In this document: positions 1 to 7,571 of the stretch, one piece after another
How the letters are laid out: each line of letters starts with the position of its first letter
Numbering within the stretch: the stretch's first letter is position 1
From: Clostridia bacterium
GTDB taxonomy: Bacteria; Bacillota; DSM-521; Neomoorellales; Neomoorellaceae
Length of the DNA: 16,044 nt
Assembly: GCA_012727745.1 (NCBI GenBank)
Contig: JAAYGJ010000204.1
Coordinates: forward strand, 1-16,044
Direction: 5' to 3'
Translations under genes and position numbers: made by a program
The notes under the pieces: model-generated
Told to the model about the DNA's origin: nothing
Databases searched by the model: none
The model's input: the letters and a program-made list of their open reading frames with translations, nothing else

Positions 1-489
1 GAATAAGCCAAGGGTTACACTGAAAACAACTAGCAACAAGATGGCGATAAAAAAATCTGGGAAGCCGTTCAGAAACATCATTCCAGTCAGGAAGAATTTA
101 TCTATTTTGTGACCGCGCTGCCAAGCTGATTCCAGCCCGAAGATAAAACCTATCAGGGTAGAAATAACTACTGCCAGGCCGGCTAAAAGAATTGTCCAGG
201 GAAGGGTCCCCAGGATAAGTTTAGTTACCGGCGTTTGATAGTAGTATGAATAACCCAGGTCTCCCTTGGCCAACAATAGCAGATAATTAGCAAATTGCTG
301 ATACAGGGGCGTATAGAGACCAAAACGTTCGCTGAGTTCTGCTTCCAGCTCTGGCGTCATGGCCAGCAGCGCTTCCTGGCCGTAGATGGCTAGCATCGGG
401 TCGCCGGGTAGCATGCGGGGTAGCAAGAAATTAAGGCTCAGAATAATTATAAAGGCTGTGGCATAATCAGCAAGGCGATTCTTTTCCAT
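1..489 (-). CDS. ABC transporter permease, Dpp/Opp (peptide/nickel) type, partial
   Basis: Inner-membrane permease subunit of a peptide/nickel-family ABC importer. It works with the lipoprotein encoded just upstream and with a second permease and ATPases that should lie beyond the window edge. The reading frame is open for all 163 codons from the ATG at 489 to base 1, so the C-terminus is missing. Visible are a first hydrophobic segment at residues 8-22, a periplasmic stretch, the family signature KGDLGYSYYY near residues 81-90, and further membrane segments near 98-118 and 143-162. The N-terminal layout (one TM, the PGDP motif, then GDLG) is typical of DppB/OppB. The start lies 22 bases after the stop of the binding-protein gene, so the two are surely one transcript. 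The Shine-Dalgarno is weak (GGCGGGATTAGG), suggesting translational coupling. The substrate cannot be read from the sequence. Confidence 0.88.
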   Translation of the reverse strand, partial: MEKNRLADYATAFIIILSLNFLLPRMLPGDPMLAIYGQEALLAMTPELEAELSERFGLYTPLYQQFANYLLLLAKGDLGYSYYYQTPVTKLILGTLPWTILLAGLAVVISTLIGFIFGLESAWQRGHKIDKFFLTGMMFLNGFPDFFIAILLLVVFSVTLGLF

Positions 490-511
490 CCTAATCCCGC
501 CAGTTTTAATG

Positions 512-2113
512 TTATTTAACGAAAGATAGTTTGTTAAGGGGCAGGGGAACACCGCTGCCTATCCCCTGGGGCGTGTAATAAAGGTCTACTTCGCCATTAT
601 GGGCCCAGTAGTTGTCAGGGTAGTAGAGGGTTAGCGTAGGCAGTTCCTGGGCATATAGTTTCTGGATAGCGGCGACCATTTGCCGGCGTTCTTCTCTATC
701 CATTAGCGTCATTTGGGTGAAAATCATTTCAGTCAAGCTTTCGTTGGCGTGGTACCTAGCGCTGTTAAAGCCGTCCCCCAGGACAACCCGGTTGAATATT
801 TCCGGGTCGCCTCCCAATCCGCCATGCCCGCTGATAGCCATCTGGAAATCCCAGTCTTTGATTTTAGCATCAACTGTTTTGGCTTCCAGACTTTGCACAG
901 TTACCTGTATGCCTACTTTTTCCAGATCAAGTTTAATCAGCTCCGCGTCGCGGCTAAATGATGAAGTGAACAGCAGTTCCAGGGTTAAAGGTTGTCCGTT
1001 TTTTTGCAGCAGGCCATCCTGTAAGTGGTAACCCAGTTCCTTAAATAGCTCCAGGCTTTTTTCCGGGTTATAGTTATAATTATCGATCTCAGGCGTATAC
1101 CAGGGATTATCAGAAGGGAGCAGTCCCGGACTACCGACTAACGCGTGGCCCCGCTGGGCAATTTGTACCAGCTTTTCCCGGTCAATTGCGTAGGCAATTG
1201 CCTGGCGGAACTTAGTATTAGCAAAGGGCTCCTGGGTGTGGTTAAACACTAATTTTGCATTCCAGTCATGGCCTGAGGCAAGTACAGTAAAGCCCTGGTC
1301 TTTTAAACTATTTACTACTTCAGGAGGGACTGCCCCGGCACTGGCGCTGCCGTTTAACAGTGCTGCTGGTGTCATTTGTTCGTTTACCTTAATAAAGCGG
1401 ATTTGGTCTACCCGGGGCTTACCCAGGTAATAATCTTCATTTGCGGCGTAGAGATAGGTCCCGTGTTCCTGGTTATAGTCAACCAGTTTAAACGGCCCGC
1501 TACCGGTTGCCGCCCGGGGATCCTGCCAATTTTCGGGGTTGGCTACATCTTTATAAATATGTTCAGGCAGGATAGGTACTGTGCCGGCAATATTGGCCAG
1601 GAAAGGAGCATAGGGTTTTTGCAGATAAATCTTAACCGTATAATTATCCGGCGCCGTTACATTTTTGATTATGCTGGTATCGCTCCAGGGATAGGGGTGC
1701 TCCTGGTAATACTGAAAGGTAAACAATACATCTTCAGCCGTAAACGGGGTGTCGTCATGCCAGCGGACATCCTGGCGCAGGTTAAATAGATAGGCGTTCT
1801 CATCCTCCAGATACTGCCAGTCTGTGGCCAGCGCCCCTGTAAAGCCATTTTTGTCTTTCCATATCAGGGTGTCAAAGATTAGACTCATGCGGATATATCC
1901 AGGTCCCCTGAGATAGTGGGTATAGGGGGCCGGAAAACCCCAATCACCGGTGGCATCAGCAATTGTCAAGGTGGCCGATTCATGATGCTCATTTTTTCCA
2001 TTTTCCGTATTTTTTTTAACCTCGGTTTCTTTTACCCAGGTGCAGCCGGCACTCAAAAATGCTGCCAGGATAATAAATGACAACATAATAGAAAACAACT
2101 TTTTTCCAATCAT
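512..2113 (-). CDS. ABC transporter substrate-binding lipoprotein, SBP family 5
   Basis: Extracytoplasmic solute-binding protein of a peptide/nickel/opine-type ABC importer (SBP_bac_5 fold), 533 aa. The ATG at 2113 is preferred over the upstream ATG at 2167 because it has AGGGGGAG 7 bases before it and begins directly with a lipoprotein signal: MIGKK, a hydrophobic run, then the lipobox LSAGC with the lipidated Cys at residue 24. After a charged, Glu/Lys-rich linker, the family pattern follows: the WHDDTPFTAEDVLFTF motif, FRQAIAYAIDREKL (conserved family 5 signature), and a C-terminal region with LTLYYPDNYW. Full length for the family. It is the first gene of a minus-strand operon whose permease follows after 22 bases. 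The unusually structured 5' leader (2186-2236) may regulate it. The ligand is unknown; peptide is the default guess, nickel or another small solute is possible. Confidence 0.9.
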   Translation of the reverse strand: MIGKKLFSIMLSFIILAAFLSAGCTWVKETEVKKNTENGKNEHHESATLTIADATGDWGFPAPYTHYLRGPGYIRMSLIFDTLIWKDKNGFTGALATDWQYLEDENAYLFNLRQDVRWHDDTPFTAEDVLFTFQYYQEHPYPWSDTSIIKNVTAPDNYTVKIYLQKPYAPFLANIAGTVPILPEHIYKDVANPENWQDPRAATGSGPFKLVDYNQEHGTYLYAANEDYYLGKPRVDQIRFIKVNEQMTPAALLNGSASAGAVPPEVVNSLKDQGFTVLASGHDWNAKLVFNHTQEPFANTKFRQAIAYAIDREKLVQIAQRGHALVGSPGLLPSDNPWYTPEIDNYNYNPEKSLELFKELGYHLQDGLLQKNGQPLTLELLFTSSFSRDAELIKLDLEKVGIQVTVQSLEAKTVDAKIKDWDFQMAISGHGGLGGDPEIFNRVVLGDGFNSARYHANESLTEMIFTQMTLMDREERRQMVAAIQKLYAQELPTLTLYYPDNYWAHNGEVDLYYTPQGIGSGVPLPLNKLSFVK

Positions 2114-2185
2114 AAAGAAGCTCCCCCTTTGCAGAGATTTTAACTTTTCCATATGCCTTAAGAACACTGTAGATACAAAAATAAA

Positions 2186-2236
2186 ACCATGTGAAGCAGG
2201 CTTGCTAAGAATGAAGCAAGCTCAGACCTCCATGGT
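2186..2236 (-). promoter_or_regulatory. Nested hairpin in the leader of the ABC transporter operon
   Basis: In the minus-strand transcript, ACCATG (2236-2231) pairs with CATGGT (2191-2186). Inside it the perfect 7-bp stem GCTTGCT/AGCAAGC (2221-2215 with 2206-2200) closes an 8-base loop. The outer stem is followed at once by TTTATTTTT, so the element could act as a terminator or attenuator about 70 bases before the start codon at 2113. No known riboswitch consensus was recognised. The outer stem is short, so function is uncertain. Confidence 0.35.
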
Positions 2237-2440
2237 CTTTGATAATTTAACTAAGTTAACGCAATTTTTGTACTTATTTTTTAGCTGCTGGTAACCTTCT
2301 TGATTACCGATTTATTAATTATATTCGCTAGTTTTGCTCTAATTCCTTTTTTCACCCAGCAAGATTTTTGACCGGTTCTGCAGGTTCAAAAAATGCGTAG
2401 ACTGCACCATTTTTTGCCTGGATGGCTGGCCACGGGGGAA

Positions 2441-2467
2441 GAATATAAAAAGTGCCCGGAGGCACTT
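2441..2467 (-). terminator. Intrinsic terminator of the small Cys-rich gene
   Basis: On the minus strand AAGTGCC, loop TCCG, GGCACTT is followed by TTTATATTC. The TAA stop codon of the small gene (2468-2466) overlaps the first arm of the stem. Confidence 0.75.
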
Positions 2468-2675
2468 AATCATTGATTGAAATAAAATCTTTGCAATAAC
2501 CGTCTATATTACGTGGCTTGGGTATATGGCAACAGTAGTGACTATTAAGGCAATAAATACATTCTGTTTGTTCGCAGTAAACGCCGTTGCCGTAAGTCCG
2601 GGATAGCCGTATTGCTGCGTTTTCTCGTTCGGCAAACATAGTTTTATCAGGCTCAAGTTCAACCACTGGCAACAT
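2466..2675 (-). CDS. Small Cys-rich hypothetical protein (69 aa)
   Basis: Not recognised as a named family. The ATG at 2675 is chosen because AGGGGGG lies 9 bases upstream. The alternative GTG at 2681 would be only 3 bases from it. The N-terminal half is acidic/charged (VELEPDKTMFAERENAAIRL). The C-terminal half holds six cysteines in about 30 residues: CEQTECIYC, then YCC, then YC, with nearby His residues. That arrangement suggests metal or Fe-S binding or a redox role; this is inference. No signal peptide or membrane segment. It has its own promoter and terminator, so it is a monocistronic unit between the transporter operon and divergent secG. Its flanking control signals argue that it is real despite its size. 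Confidence 0.6.
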   Translation of the reverse strand: MLPVVELEPDKTMFAERENAAIRLSRTYGNGVYCEQTECIYCLNSHYCCHIPKPRNIDGYCKDFISIND

Positions 2676-2714
2676 ATCCACCCGCCCCCCTACTATTCCT
2701 AAAACTATTGTATC

Positions 2715-2751
2715 ATGTATACATTATAACACAAAACTGGCATACAATTAA
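2715..2751 (-). promoter_or_regulatory. Promoter of the Cys-rich gene with a palindrome at its start point
   Basis: On the minus strand a perfect TATAAT (2728-2723) lies 17 bases after a weak TTAATT (2751-2746). The 10-bp palindrome ATGTATACAT (2715-2724) overlaps the end of the -10 and the expected start point, a position suited to an operator. Confidence 0.45.
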
Positions 2752-2834
2752 TTTACAGGGATTAGGCCAGTCATACTACACAGAAAACGTTATTTTACCC
2801 TCGCAGACGTTGTTATGAAAAATTAGAAAACTGT

Positions 2835-2863
2835 TTGGCAATAGCTTGATAATTGGATATAAT
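2835..2863 (+). promoter_or_regulatory. Promoter of secG
   Basis: TTGGCA (2835-2840), a 17-base spacer and TATAAT (2858-2863): near-consensus sigma-A type. It gives a leader of about 107 bases before the secG start. The 11-mer CTGTTTGGCAA occurs at 2831-2841, over the -35 box, and again at 2875-2885 just after the start point, where it forms a small hairpin CTGTTT/AAACAG. Confidence 0.75.
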
Positions 2864-2976
2864 TGCTTACAGACCTGTTTGGCAAAACAGTTATTTTCTG
2901 CTTTTTCCTTGCTATACCGGGCACTTATTTGTTAGAATTAAGTCGTTATGGTGAACGTGGCAGGGAGGTGAAGTTT

Positions 2977-3201
2977 TTGTTATATACAGTTATTCTGGTT
3001 CTAGATGCTCTGGTAGCTTTAGGTTTGATCGCCACTGTTCTTTTACAATCGGGCCGCAGTGCCGGTATGTCCGGAGCTATTGCCGGCGGTGCCGAAACTT
3101 TATTTGGCAAGAAAAAAGGTCTTGATGAATTTTTTGGCAAGGTATCAGCAGTGCTGGCCGGGCTGTTTCTGGTGTTAACTTTGCTTCTTTCTGTTGTTTA
3201 G
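2977..3201 (+). CDS. secG: Preprotein translocase subunit SecG
   Basis: Small membrane subunit of the SecYEG protein-conducting channel. It stimulates SecA-driven translocation across the cytoplasmic membrane. The protein is 74 aa, the usual size for Firmicute SecG. Two hydrophobic segments (residues 2-23 and about 54-74) flank the conserved loop LLQSGRSAGMSGAIAGGAETLFGKKK, in which QSGR..GMSGAI..G.E.LFGK is the family signature. The start is a TTG at 2977, because GGGAGGTG lies 6 bases before it. The in-frame GTG at 2968 is part of that Shine-Dalgarno, and the longer upstream reading frame has no ribosome site. secG next to an HD protein, rnr and smpB is a recurrent Gram-positive gene order. 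Confidence 0.95.
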   Translation: MLYTVILVLDALVALGLIATVLLQSGRSAGMSGAIAGGAETLFGKKKGLDEFFGKVSAVLAGLFLVLTLLLSVV

Positions 3202-3289
3202 CCGTAATACAATTGCTGCAATGATGGTTTTTTACCCGAACCTCCCCCATTGCACTTGTTACACTTTTTTACAGGAGGTTTTCTTAAAG

Positions 3290-3841
3290 ATGACCCGGGA
3301 AGAAGCTTATAAGTTGCTGCAAAAAAAATTGAAGAACAAAAACCTGCGCAAGCACTGCCTGGCAGTAGAAGCGGTGATGAGGGCTTTGGCCCTTCATTTT
3401 GGTGAAGATGTTGAAAAGTGGGGGCTGGCCGGTTTACTCCACGATATTGATTATGAAGAAACCAAGGACGCTCCTGAACGCCATAGCCTGGAAGGGGCTG
3501 AAATGCTGGAACGGGAAGGTCTGCCACAGGATGTGGTTTATGCCGTTAAAGCCCATAATCATTATCACGGCTTGCCCAGGTATGATTTGATGAGCAAGGC
3601 CCTGTACGCTACTGACCCTTTGACAGGGCTGATAGTAGCGGCGGCGCTGATACGCCCAGAAAAAAAATTGGAGATTGTCGATGTACCTTTTTTACTTAAC
3701 CGTTATCACGAGAAGTCCTTTGCTCGCGGGGCCAACCGGGAGACCATGGCTACCTGCAGCGAACTGGGCTTATCGTTGGAAGAGTTCTTTCATATTGGGT
3801 TGGAAGCAATGAAAGAGATTGCCCCTGAACTCGGCCTGTAA
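3290..3841 (+). CDS. HD-domain phosphohydrolase-like protein (HDIG type)
   Basis: Predicted metal-dependent phosphohydrolase of the HD superfamily, 183 aa, cytosolic. The metal-ligand pattern is visible: His22, the His51-Asp52 pair in GLLHDIDYEE, His89/His91 in AHNHYHG, and Asp109 in YATDPLTGLI. The start at 3290 follows AGGAGGT at a spacing of about 10 bases. An upstream extension in the same frame overlaps secG and lacks a ribosome site. It sits 88 bases after secG and ends at a strong terminator. The substrate is unknown; standalone proteins of this type are often seen beside secG/rnr in Clostridia but are not characterised. It might act on nucleotides or signalling nucleotides, which is speculation. 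Confidence 0.85.
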   Translation: MTREEAYKLLQKKLKNKNLRKHCLAVEAVMRALALHFGEDVEKWGLAGLLHDIDYEETKDAPERHSLEGAEMLEREGLPQDVVYAVKAHNHYHGLPRYDLMSKALYATDPLTGLIVAAALIRPEKKLEIVDVPFLLNRYHEKSFARGANRETMATCSELGLSLEEFFHIGLEAMKEIAPELGL

Positions 3842-3846
3842 AATAT

Positions 3847-3874
3847 TACCCGGTGGTCTGGCCGGGTATTTTTT
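3847..3874 (+). terminator. Intrinsic terminator after the HD-domain gene
   Basis: TACCCGG (3847-3853), an 8-base loop, CCGGGTA (3862-3868) and then TTTTTT. It separates the secG-HD unit from rnr. Confidence 0.85.
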
Positions 3875-4006
3875 CGCCCTTAATATATAATAAAAAAGAC
3901 CCCCTATGATGGTTATTGGACCTTAGTATTTAACGCGAAACGCCTTTGGATCATAATTAATCTCGTCTCCAATCTCACACCTCGTACATCTCATAAAGGA
4001 GTTTAT

Positions 4007-6313
4007 ATGGAACGGAAAGATCTACTGGATTTGATGCGGACCCGGTCTTATCGGCCCTTAACGGCCGCTGAACTAATGGTCGCCCTGGAGCAGGAAGACG
4101 AGGAGGCCTTCCGCCAGCTGTTAAACGCTATGGAATTAGAAGGCCTTATTGTCCGTACCCGTAAAGATAAATACGGTTTACCGGAAAAAATGGGCCTGAT
4201 CTGCGGGCACCTCCAGGCTTCCAGCAAAGGGTATGCTTTTGTCATACCCAGGGATAAAGAGCAGGAGGATGTATATATCAGCGCCCTTAATTTAGGCGGG
4301 GCGATGAATGGCGACCTGGTACTTGCCAGGGTTTTAAATAATTTGTCCGGACGGCGCTTAGAAGGGGAAATTATCCGTATCCTGCAGCGGGCCAACAAAC
4401 GGGTGGTAGGGACCTTTGATACCAGCGAACATTTGAACTTTGTTGTTCCTGATGATTATCGCTTGCACCAGGATATAATTATCCTCCCCGGTAACGCCGG
4501 CGGAGCAAAAGCTAAAGATAAAGTAGTGGTAGAGATTACCCGCTGGCCGGAGGGCAGGCGTAATCCTGAAGGGCGGGTAATAGAGGTCCTCGGAGCCAGC
4601 GGCCAGCCCGGGGTGGATGTTTTGAGCATTATCAAAAAATATGGCCTGGAACCTGAATTTCCCCCCGAAGTCCTGCGGGAAGCAGAGAGTATCAGTGAAG
4701 AATTCGGGCAGCAGGAACTGGCGGGGCGCAAGGACCTCAGGGATTGGTCCCTGGTATCCATTGACGGTGCCGATGCCCGCGATTACGATGACGCCGTTTC
4801 CCTGGAACTTTTACCTGATGGCAACTACCTGTTAGGAGTGCATATTGCCGATGTCAGTTATTATGTGCACGAGGGCAGCCTGCTGGATCAGGAGGCGCTA
4901 GAACGGGCCACCAGCGTTTACTTGGTTGACCGGGTTATTCCTATGCTGCCGCCGCGGCTATCCAACGACCTTTGTTCCTTAATCGCCGGCGCAGACCGCC
5001 TGGCGATAACGGCGTTGATGACCATTTCCCCCAGGGGAATTGTAAAAGATTATGAACTTTTTCCCTCTATAATAAGAGTACGGGAGAGGATGACCTATGA
5101 TGCTGTCCGCCGCATTTTGGTCGAAAAAGACCCGGAACTCTGCCAGCGTTACCGGGAGCTGGTGCCGCTTTTCCGCCTGATGGCTGAACTTGCGGCGGTA
5201 CTCAAGCAACGCCGGCAGTGGCGGGGTGCGATAGATTTTGATTTTGTCGAGGCCAAAGTAGAATTGGACGAGCAGGGGCTGCCGGTGGCTATTGTTCCCC
5301 GCCCCCGTACTGTAGCCGAAAGTATTATTGAAGAGTTTATGATTGCCGCCAACGTAACTGTAGCCCGGCACCTCTACGAGCTGGCAGTGCCGGCTGTATA
5401 CCGGGTCCATGAAGAGCCTGCCTTTGATAAGCTGGAGGAACTTAATAACTTCCTGGCTCTTTTTGGTTTTCACATAAAACCAGACCGGGACGGCCATATC
5501 GAGCCTAAAGCTTACCAGGATATTCTGACAGCTGTTAAAGGCCGACCGGAAGAACGGGTTATCAGTACGGTCTTGCTGCGCTCAATGATGCATGCCCGCT
5601 ACGCTCCTCAGTGTTTGGGGCATTTTGGCCTTTCATCAGCTTATTACTGTCACTTTACCGCGCCTATTCGTCGTTATCCCGATCTGGTAGTTCACCGTAT
5701 TTTACGGGAAACCTGGTCTCCCGGCGGCATTCCTGCTAAGAAACTAGCCGCCCTTGATGCTTTTGTGGCTGTTGCTGCCACCCAGTCTTCCGAAAAGGAA
5801 AAGGTAGCGGAAGAGGCGGAACGGGAATCCCAGGATATGAAGAAAATCCAGTACATGGAGCGGCATGTTGGTGAAACTTTGACCGGTATAATAAGCAGCG
5901 TCCTATCTTTCGGTTTTTTTGTGGAACTGGACAATACAGTTGAAGGTCTGGTTCATGTTTCAACCCTTACTGACGATTATTATCATTACCAGCAGGAACA
6001 ACTGGCACTGGTTGGTGAGCATTCAGGTAAGGTCTACCGCATTGGGCAGGTGGTGGAAGTACTGGTTGTCCGGGTTAACGTTGAGTCCCGCCAGGTAGAT
6101 TTTGAGCTGGTGAAAGCGGAAAGCCCGGCTCCGGCCCTTCCGGCCCAGCGAATAAAGCCCACACAGGCATCAAAACCCAAGATCCGGCCTCAGCCGAAAG
6201 CATTCAAAAAGAAACGGGAGCCTGCTAAAGACAGGACTGGTGGCAAGGGCCGCTTCAAAGCCCGTGGCAAAAAACGGAGGAAGCGGAATAAAAGGGCTAA
6301 AGGTCGCCAATAA
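4007..6313 (+). CDS. rnr: Ribonuclease R
   Basis: Processive 3'-5' exoribonuclease (RNB/RNase II family), 768 aa. It degrades structured RNA and, with SmpB-tmRNA encoded downstream, the mRNAs released from stalled ribosomes. Domains in order: a winged-helix-like N-terminus (about 1-60), two cold-shock OB folds (about 65-230), the RNB catalytic domain (about 240-570) and an S1 domain (about 622-705, GETLTGIISSVLSFGFFVEL). A Lys/Arg/Pro-rich tail (about 706-768) follows. The active site shows the expected Asp set in IDGADARDYDDA: Asp253, 259, 261 and 262. The ATG at 4007 has AAAGGAG 6 bases upstream. The 5' region (3875-4006) holds a weak promoter-like pair, TTTAAC and CATAAT with a 17-base spacer. 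No defects are seen. Confidence 0.97.
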   Translation: MERKDLLDLMRTRSYRPLTAAELMVALEQEDEEAFRQLLNAMELEGLIVRTRKDKYGLPEKMGLICGHLQASSKGYAFVIPRDKEQEDVYISALNLGGAMNGDLVLARVLNNLSGRRLEGEIIRILQRANKRVVGTFDTSEHLNFVVPDDYRLHQDIIILPGNAGGAKAKDKVVVEITRWPEGRRNPEGRVIEVLGASGQPGVDVLSIIKKYGLEPEFPPEVLREAESISEEFGQQELAGRKDLRDWSLVSIDGADARDYDDAVSLELLPDGNYLLGVHIADVSYYVHEGSLLDQEALERATSVYLVDRVIPMLPPRLSNDLCSLIAGADRLAITALMTISPRGIVKDYELFPSIIRVRERMTYDAVRRILVEKDPELCQRYRELVPLFRLMAELAAVLKQRRQWRGAIDFDFVEAKVELDEQGLPVAIVPRPRTVAESIIEEFMIAANVTVARHLYELAVPAVYRVHEEPAFDKLEELNNFLALFGFHIKPDRDGHIEPKAYQDILTAVKGRPEERVISTVLLRSMMHARYAPQCLGHFGLSSAYYCHFTAPIRRYPDLVVHRILRETWSPGGIPAKKLAALDAFVAVAATQSSEKEKVAEEAERESQDMKKIQYMERHVGETLTGIISSVLSFGFFVELDNTVEGLVHVSTLTDDYYHYQQEQLALVGEHSGKVYRIGQVVEVLVVRVNVESRQVDFELVKAESPAPALPAQRIKPTQASKPKIRPQPKAFKKKREPAKDRTGGKGRFKARGKKRRKRNKRAKGRQ

Positions 6314-6394
6314 TAGAGTTAATATGATAAACGGGCACGTTCCGAGTTGGTTTATTTCTGCCCATAAATATAAATGGAAAGGAGTCTCGAACAA

Positions 6395-6658
6395 ATGCCC
6401 CACCGGATAGCAATTGAGAGGGATTTGAGCGCTATTGGCGACCACCTGGCCGAGCAAGGTTTGCAGGTAGAGCGGGTTGATATGACTGACATGACGTCAG
6501 CGCAATTAAAGAATTATGATGCTGTTGTTGTCAGCGGCCAGACCACCAATTTTATGGGGATGGAAGACCGCAAGGCACCAGTGCCGGTAATTGAGGCCCG
6601 GGGTAAAACGGCAGATGAAATAACCGCAATAGTTAAGGAGCGCTTGCAGCTGCAATAA
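6395..6658 (+). CDS. YkuS/UPF0180-like small protein
   Basis: An 87-aa cytosolic protein resembling the YkuS (UPF0180) family of Firmicutes: a short start (MPHRIAIERDLS), a helix IGDHLAEQGLQVERVD, then KNYDAVVVSGQTTNFMGMED, matching the family pattern 'DAVVVSGQD.N.MG..D', and a helical C-terminus ending in VKERLQLQ. The function of the family is unknown. The ATG at 6395 follows AAAGGAG at 10 bases. An in-frame ATG at 6374 precedes that ribosome site and is rejected. It lies 81 bases after rnr with no strong terminator between, so read-through from rnr is possible. The following smpB has its own promoter. Confidence 0.72.
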   Translation: MPHRIAIERDLSAIGDHLAEQGLQVERVDMTDMTSAQLKNYDAVVVSGQTTNFMGMEDRKAPVPVIEARGKTADEITAIVKERLQLQ

Positions 6659-6680
6659 CAGGCAGAAACTGGCTGGCCCC

Positions 6681-6711
6681 TTGACGTCACCCCCAGCCCC
6701 TGTGCTATAAT
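6681..6711 (+). promoter_or_regulatory. Promoter of smpB-ssrA
   Basis: TTGACG (6681-6686) and a perfect TATAAT (6706-6711), separated by 19 bases, slightly longer than ideal. The start point would be about 25 bases before smpB. The -35 box overlaps the palindrome TGACGTCA (6682-6689). Confidence 0.65.
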
Positions 6712-6742
6712 TAATCAGGCGGGGAAGTGGGAGTGAGAGCAT

Positions 6743-7210
6743 ATGGGACGCCAGATAAAAGTTGTTAGTGAAAATCGTAAAGCCCGCCATGATTATTTTA
6801 TTGAAGAAACCTTTGAAGCAGGTATTGCCCTTACTGGGACAGAAGTGAAGTCTTTACGCAGCGGTAAGGCCAATATTAAAGACAGCTACGCTCGGGTAGA
6901 AAATGGAGAGGTAATTCTCCATGATATGCATATCAGCCCCTACGAACAGGGCAACCGTTATAACCATGAGCCGCTCCGGCCGCGGCGTTTGCTGATGCAC
7001 CGCTATGAAATCATGAGGCTGTATGGCAAGGTGAGGGAGAAAGGTTTGACCCTGATACCGTTAAAAGTTTACTTCAATGAACGGGGCTGGGCTAAAGTGG
7101 AGTTAGCACTGGCTAAAGGTAAACAGCTCTACGATAAGCGTCAAGATATTGCGGCCCGCGAAGCCCAGCGGGAAATAGCCAAAGCTTTTCGTGAGCGTCA
7201 AAAATTTTAA
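6743..7210 (+). CDS. smpB: SsrA-binding protein SmpB
   Basis: tmRNA partner protein of trans-translation. It binds the tRNA-like domain of tmRNA and delivers it to stalled ribosomes. The protein is 155 aa, the family norm. Recognised are NRKARHDYFIEETFEAGI near the N-terminus, LTGTEVKSLRSGKANIKDSYARVENGEV (the OB-fold signature, about 31-58), HISPYEQGN, HDPxRxRxLL-like NHEPLRPRRLLMHR, and the basic C-terminal tail GKQLYDKRQDIAAREAQREIAKAFRERQ that enters the decoding centre. The start at 6743 follows GGGAGTGAGAGC. It ends 3 bases before the tmRNA gene, so the protein and its RNA partner are transcribed together. Confidence 0.97.
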   Translation: MGRQIKVVSENRKARHDYFIEETFEAGIALTGTEVKSLRSGKANIKDSYARVENGEVILHDMHISPYEQGNRYNHEPLRPRRLLMHRYEIMRLYGKVREKGLTLIPLKVYFNERGWAKVELALAKGKQLYDKRQDIAAREAQREIAKAFRERQKF

Positions 7211-7303
7211 CGAGGGGGCGAAATGGTTTCGACGAGGGTAGCATTGGCAGTAGTAGCCAGGCGAGATCCCACCAGCTCGTTAAACGGTGGAACGGCTATA
7301 AGT

Positions 7304-7333
7304 GCCGAAGATAATTTAGCACTGGCTGCTTAG
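7304..7333 (+). CDS. tmRNA proteolysis-tag reading frame
   Basis: GCC GAA GAT AAT TTA GCA CTG GCT GCT TAG inside ssrA encodes AEDNLALAA and stop. The first tag alanine comes from the charged tmRNA itself. The resume codon was chosen by analogy with the upstream ATAGTC-like context in other tmRNAs and could be off by a codon. Confidence 0.8.
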   Translation, partial: AEDNLALAA

Positions 7334-7559
7334 TTAAAAAGCAGCCCATCCACCTGGTCCCTTGCCTGTGGGGACCAGTGCTGGGTGTCATAATTAACAG
7401 GCTACCGGCAAGGCCCTTGCCTGGGGGCCTGAAGGGAAATTTAATCAGGCTGGCTTGAAGGCATCCAGTTTCCGGGAGGCCTGAGAGCGAGAAATAAAAC
7501 GGAAACTATCCTGGTAGAAGCTACTGTGGGTGCACTTTCGGACGGGGGTTCGACTCCCC

Positions 7560-7571
7560 CCGCCTCCACCA
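7560..7571 (+). repeat. attL-like site: 3' end of ssrA
   Basis: CCGCCTCCACCA, the last 12 bases of the tmRNA gene, is repeated exactly in direct orientation at 9491-9502. The pair brackets the toxin-antitoxin region as expected for an integrative element using ssrA as its target. Confidence 0.65.

Larger units (their letters stand above)
7214..7571 (+). ncRNA. ssrA: tmRNA (transfer-messenger RNA)
   Basis: The 5' end GGGGGCGAAATGGTTTCGAC is the standard tmRNA start, and the 3' end is a T-arm (GGGGGTTCGACTCCCCC) followed by CGCCTCCACCA. The acceptor stem closes as 7214-7220 with 7561-7567 (seven pairs, one G-U). It encodes its own 3' CCA. The tag reading frame runs from resume codon GCC at 7304 to TAG at 7331, giving AEDNLALAA, a normal degradation tag ending in ALAA. 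It is about 358 nt, the usual size. It lies directly after smpB and probably serves as the attachment site of the island that follows. Confidence 0.97.

Noticed and set aside
2863..2976. Upstream extension of secG to the ATG at 2869 or earlier
   Set aside because: It overlaps the secG promoter region, and the Shine-Dalgarno GGGAGGTG points to TTG 2977, giving the normal SecG length.
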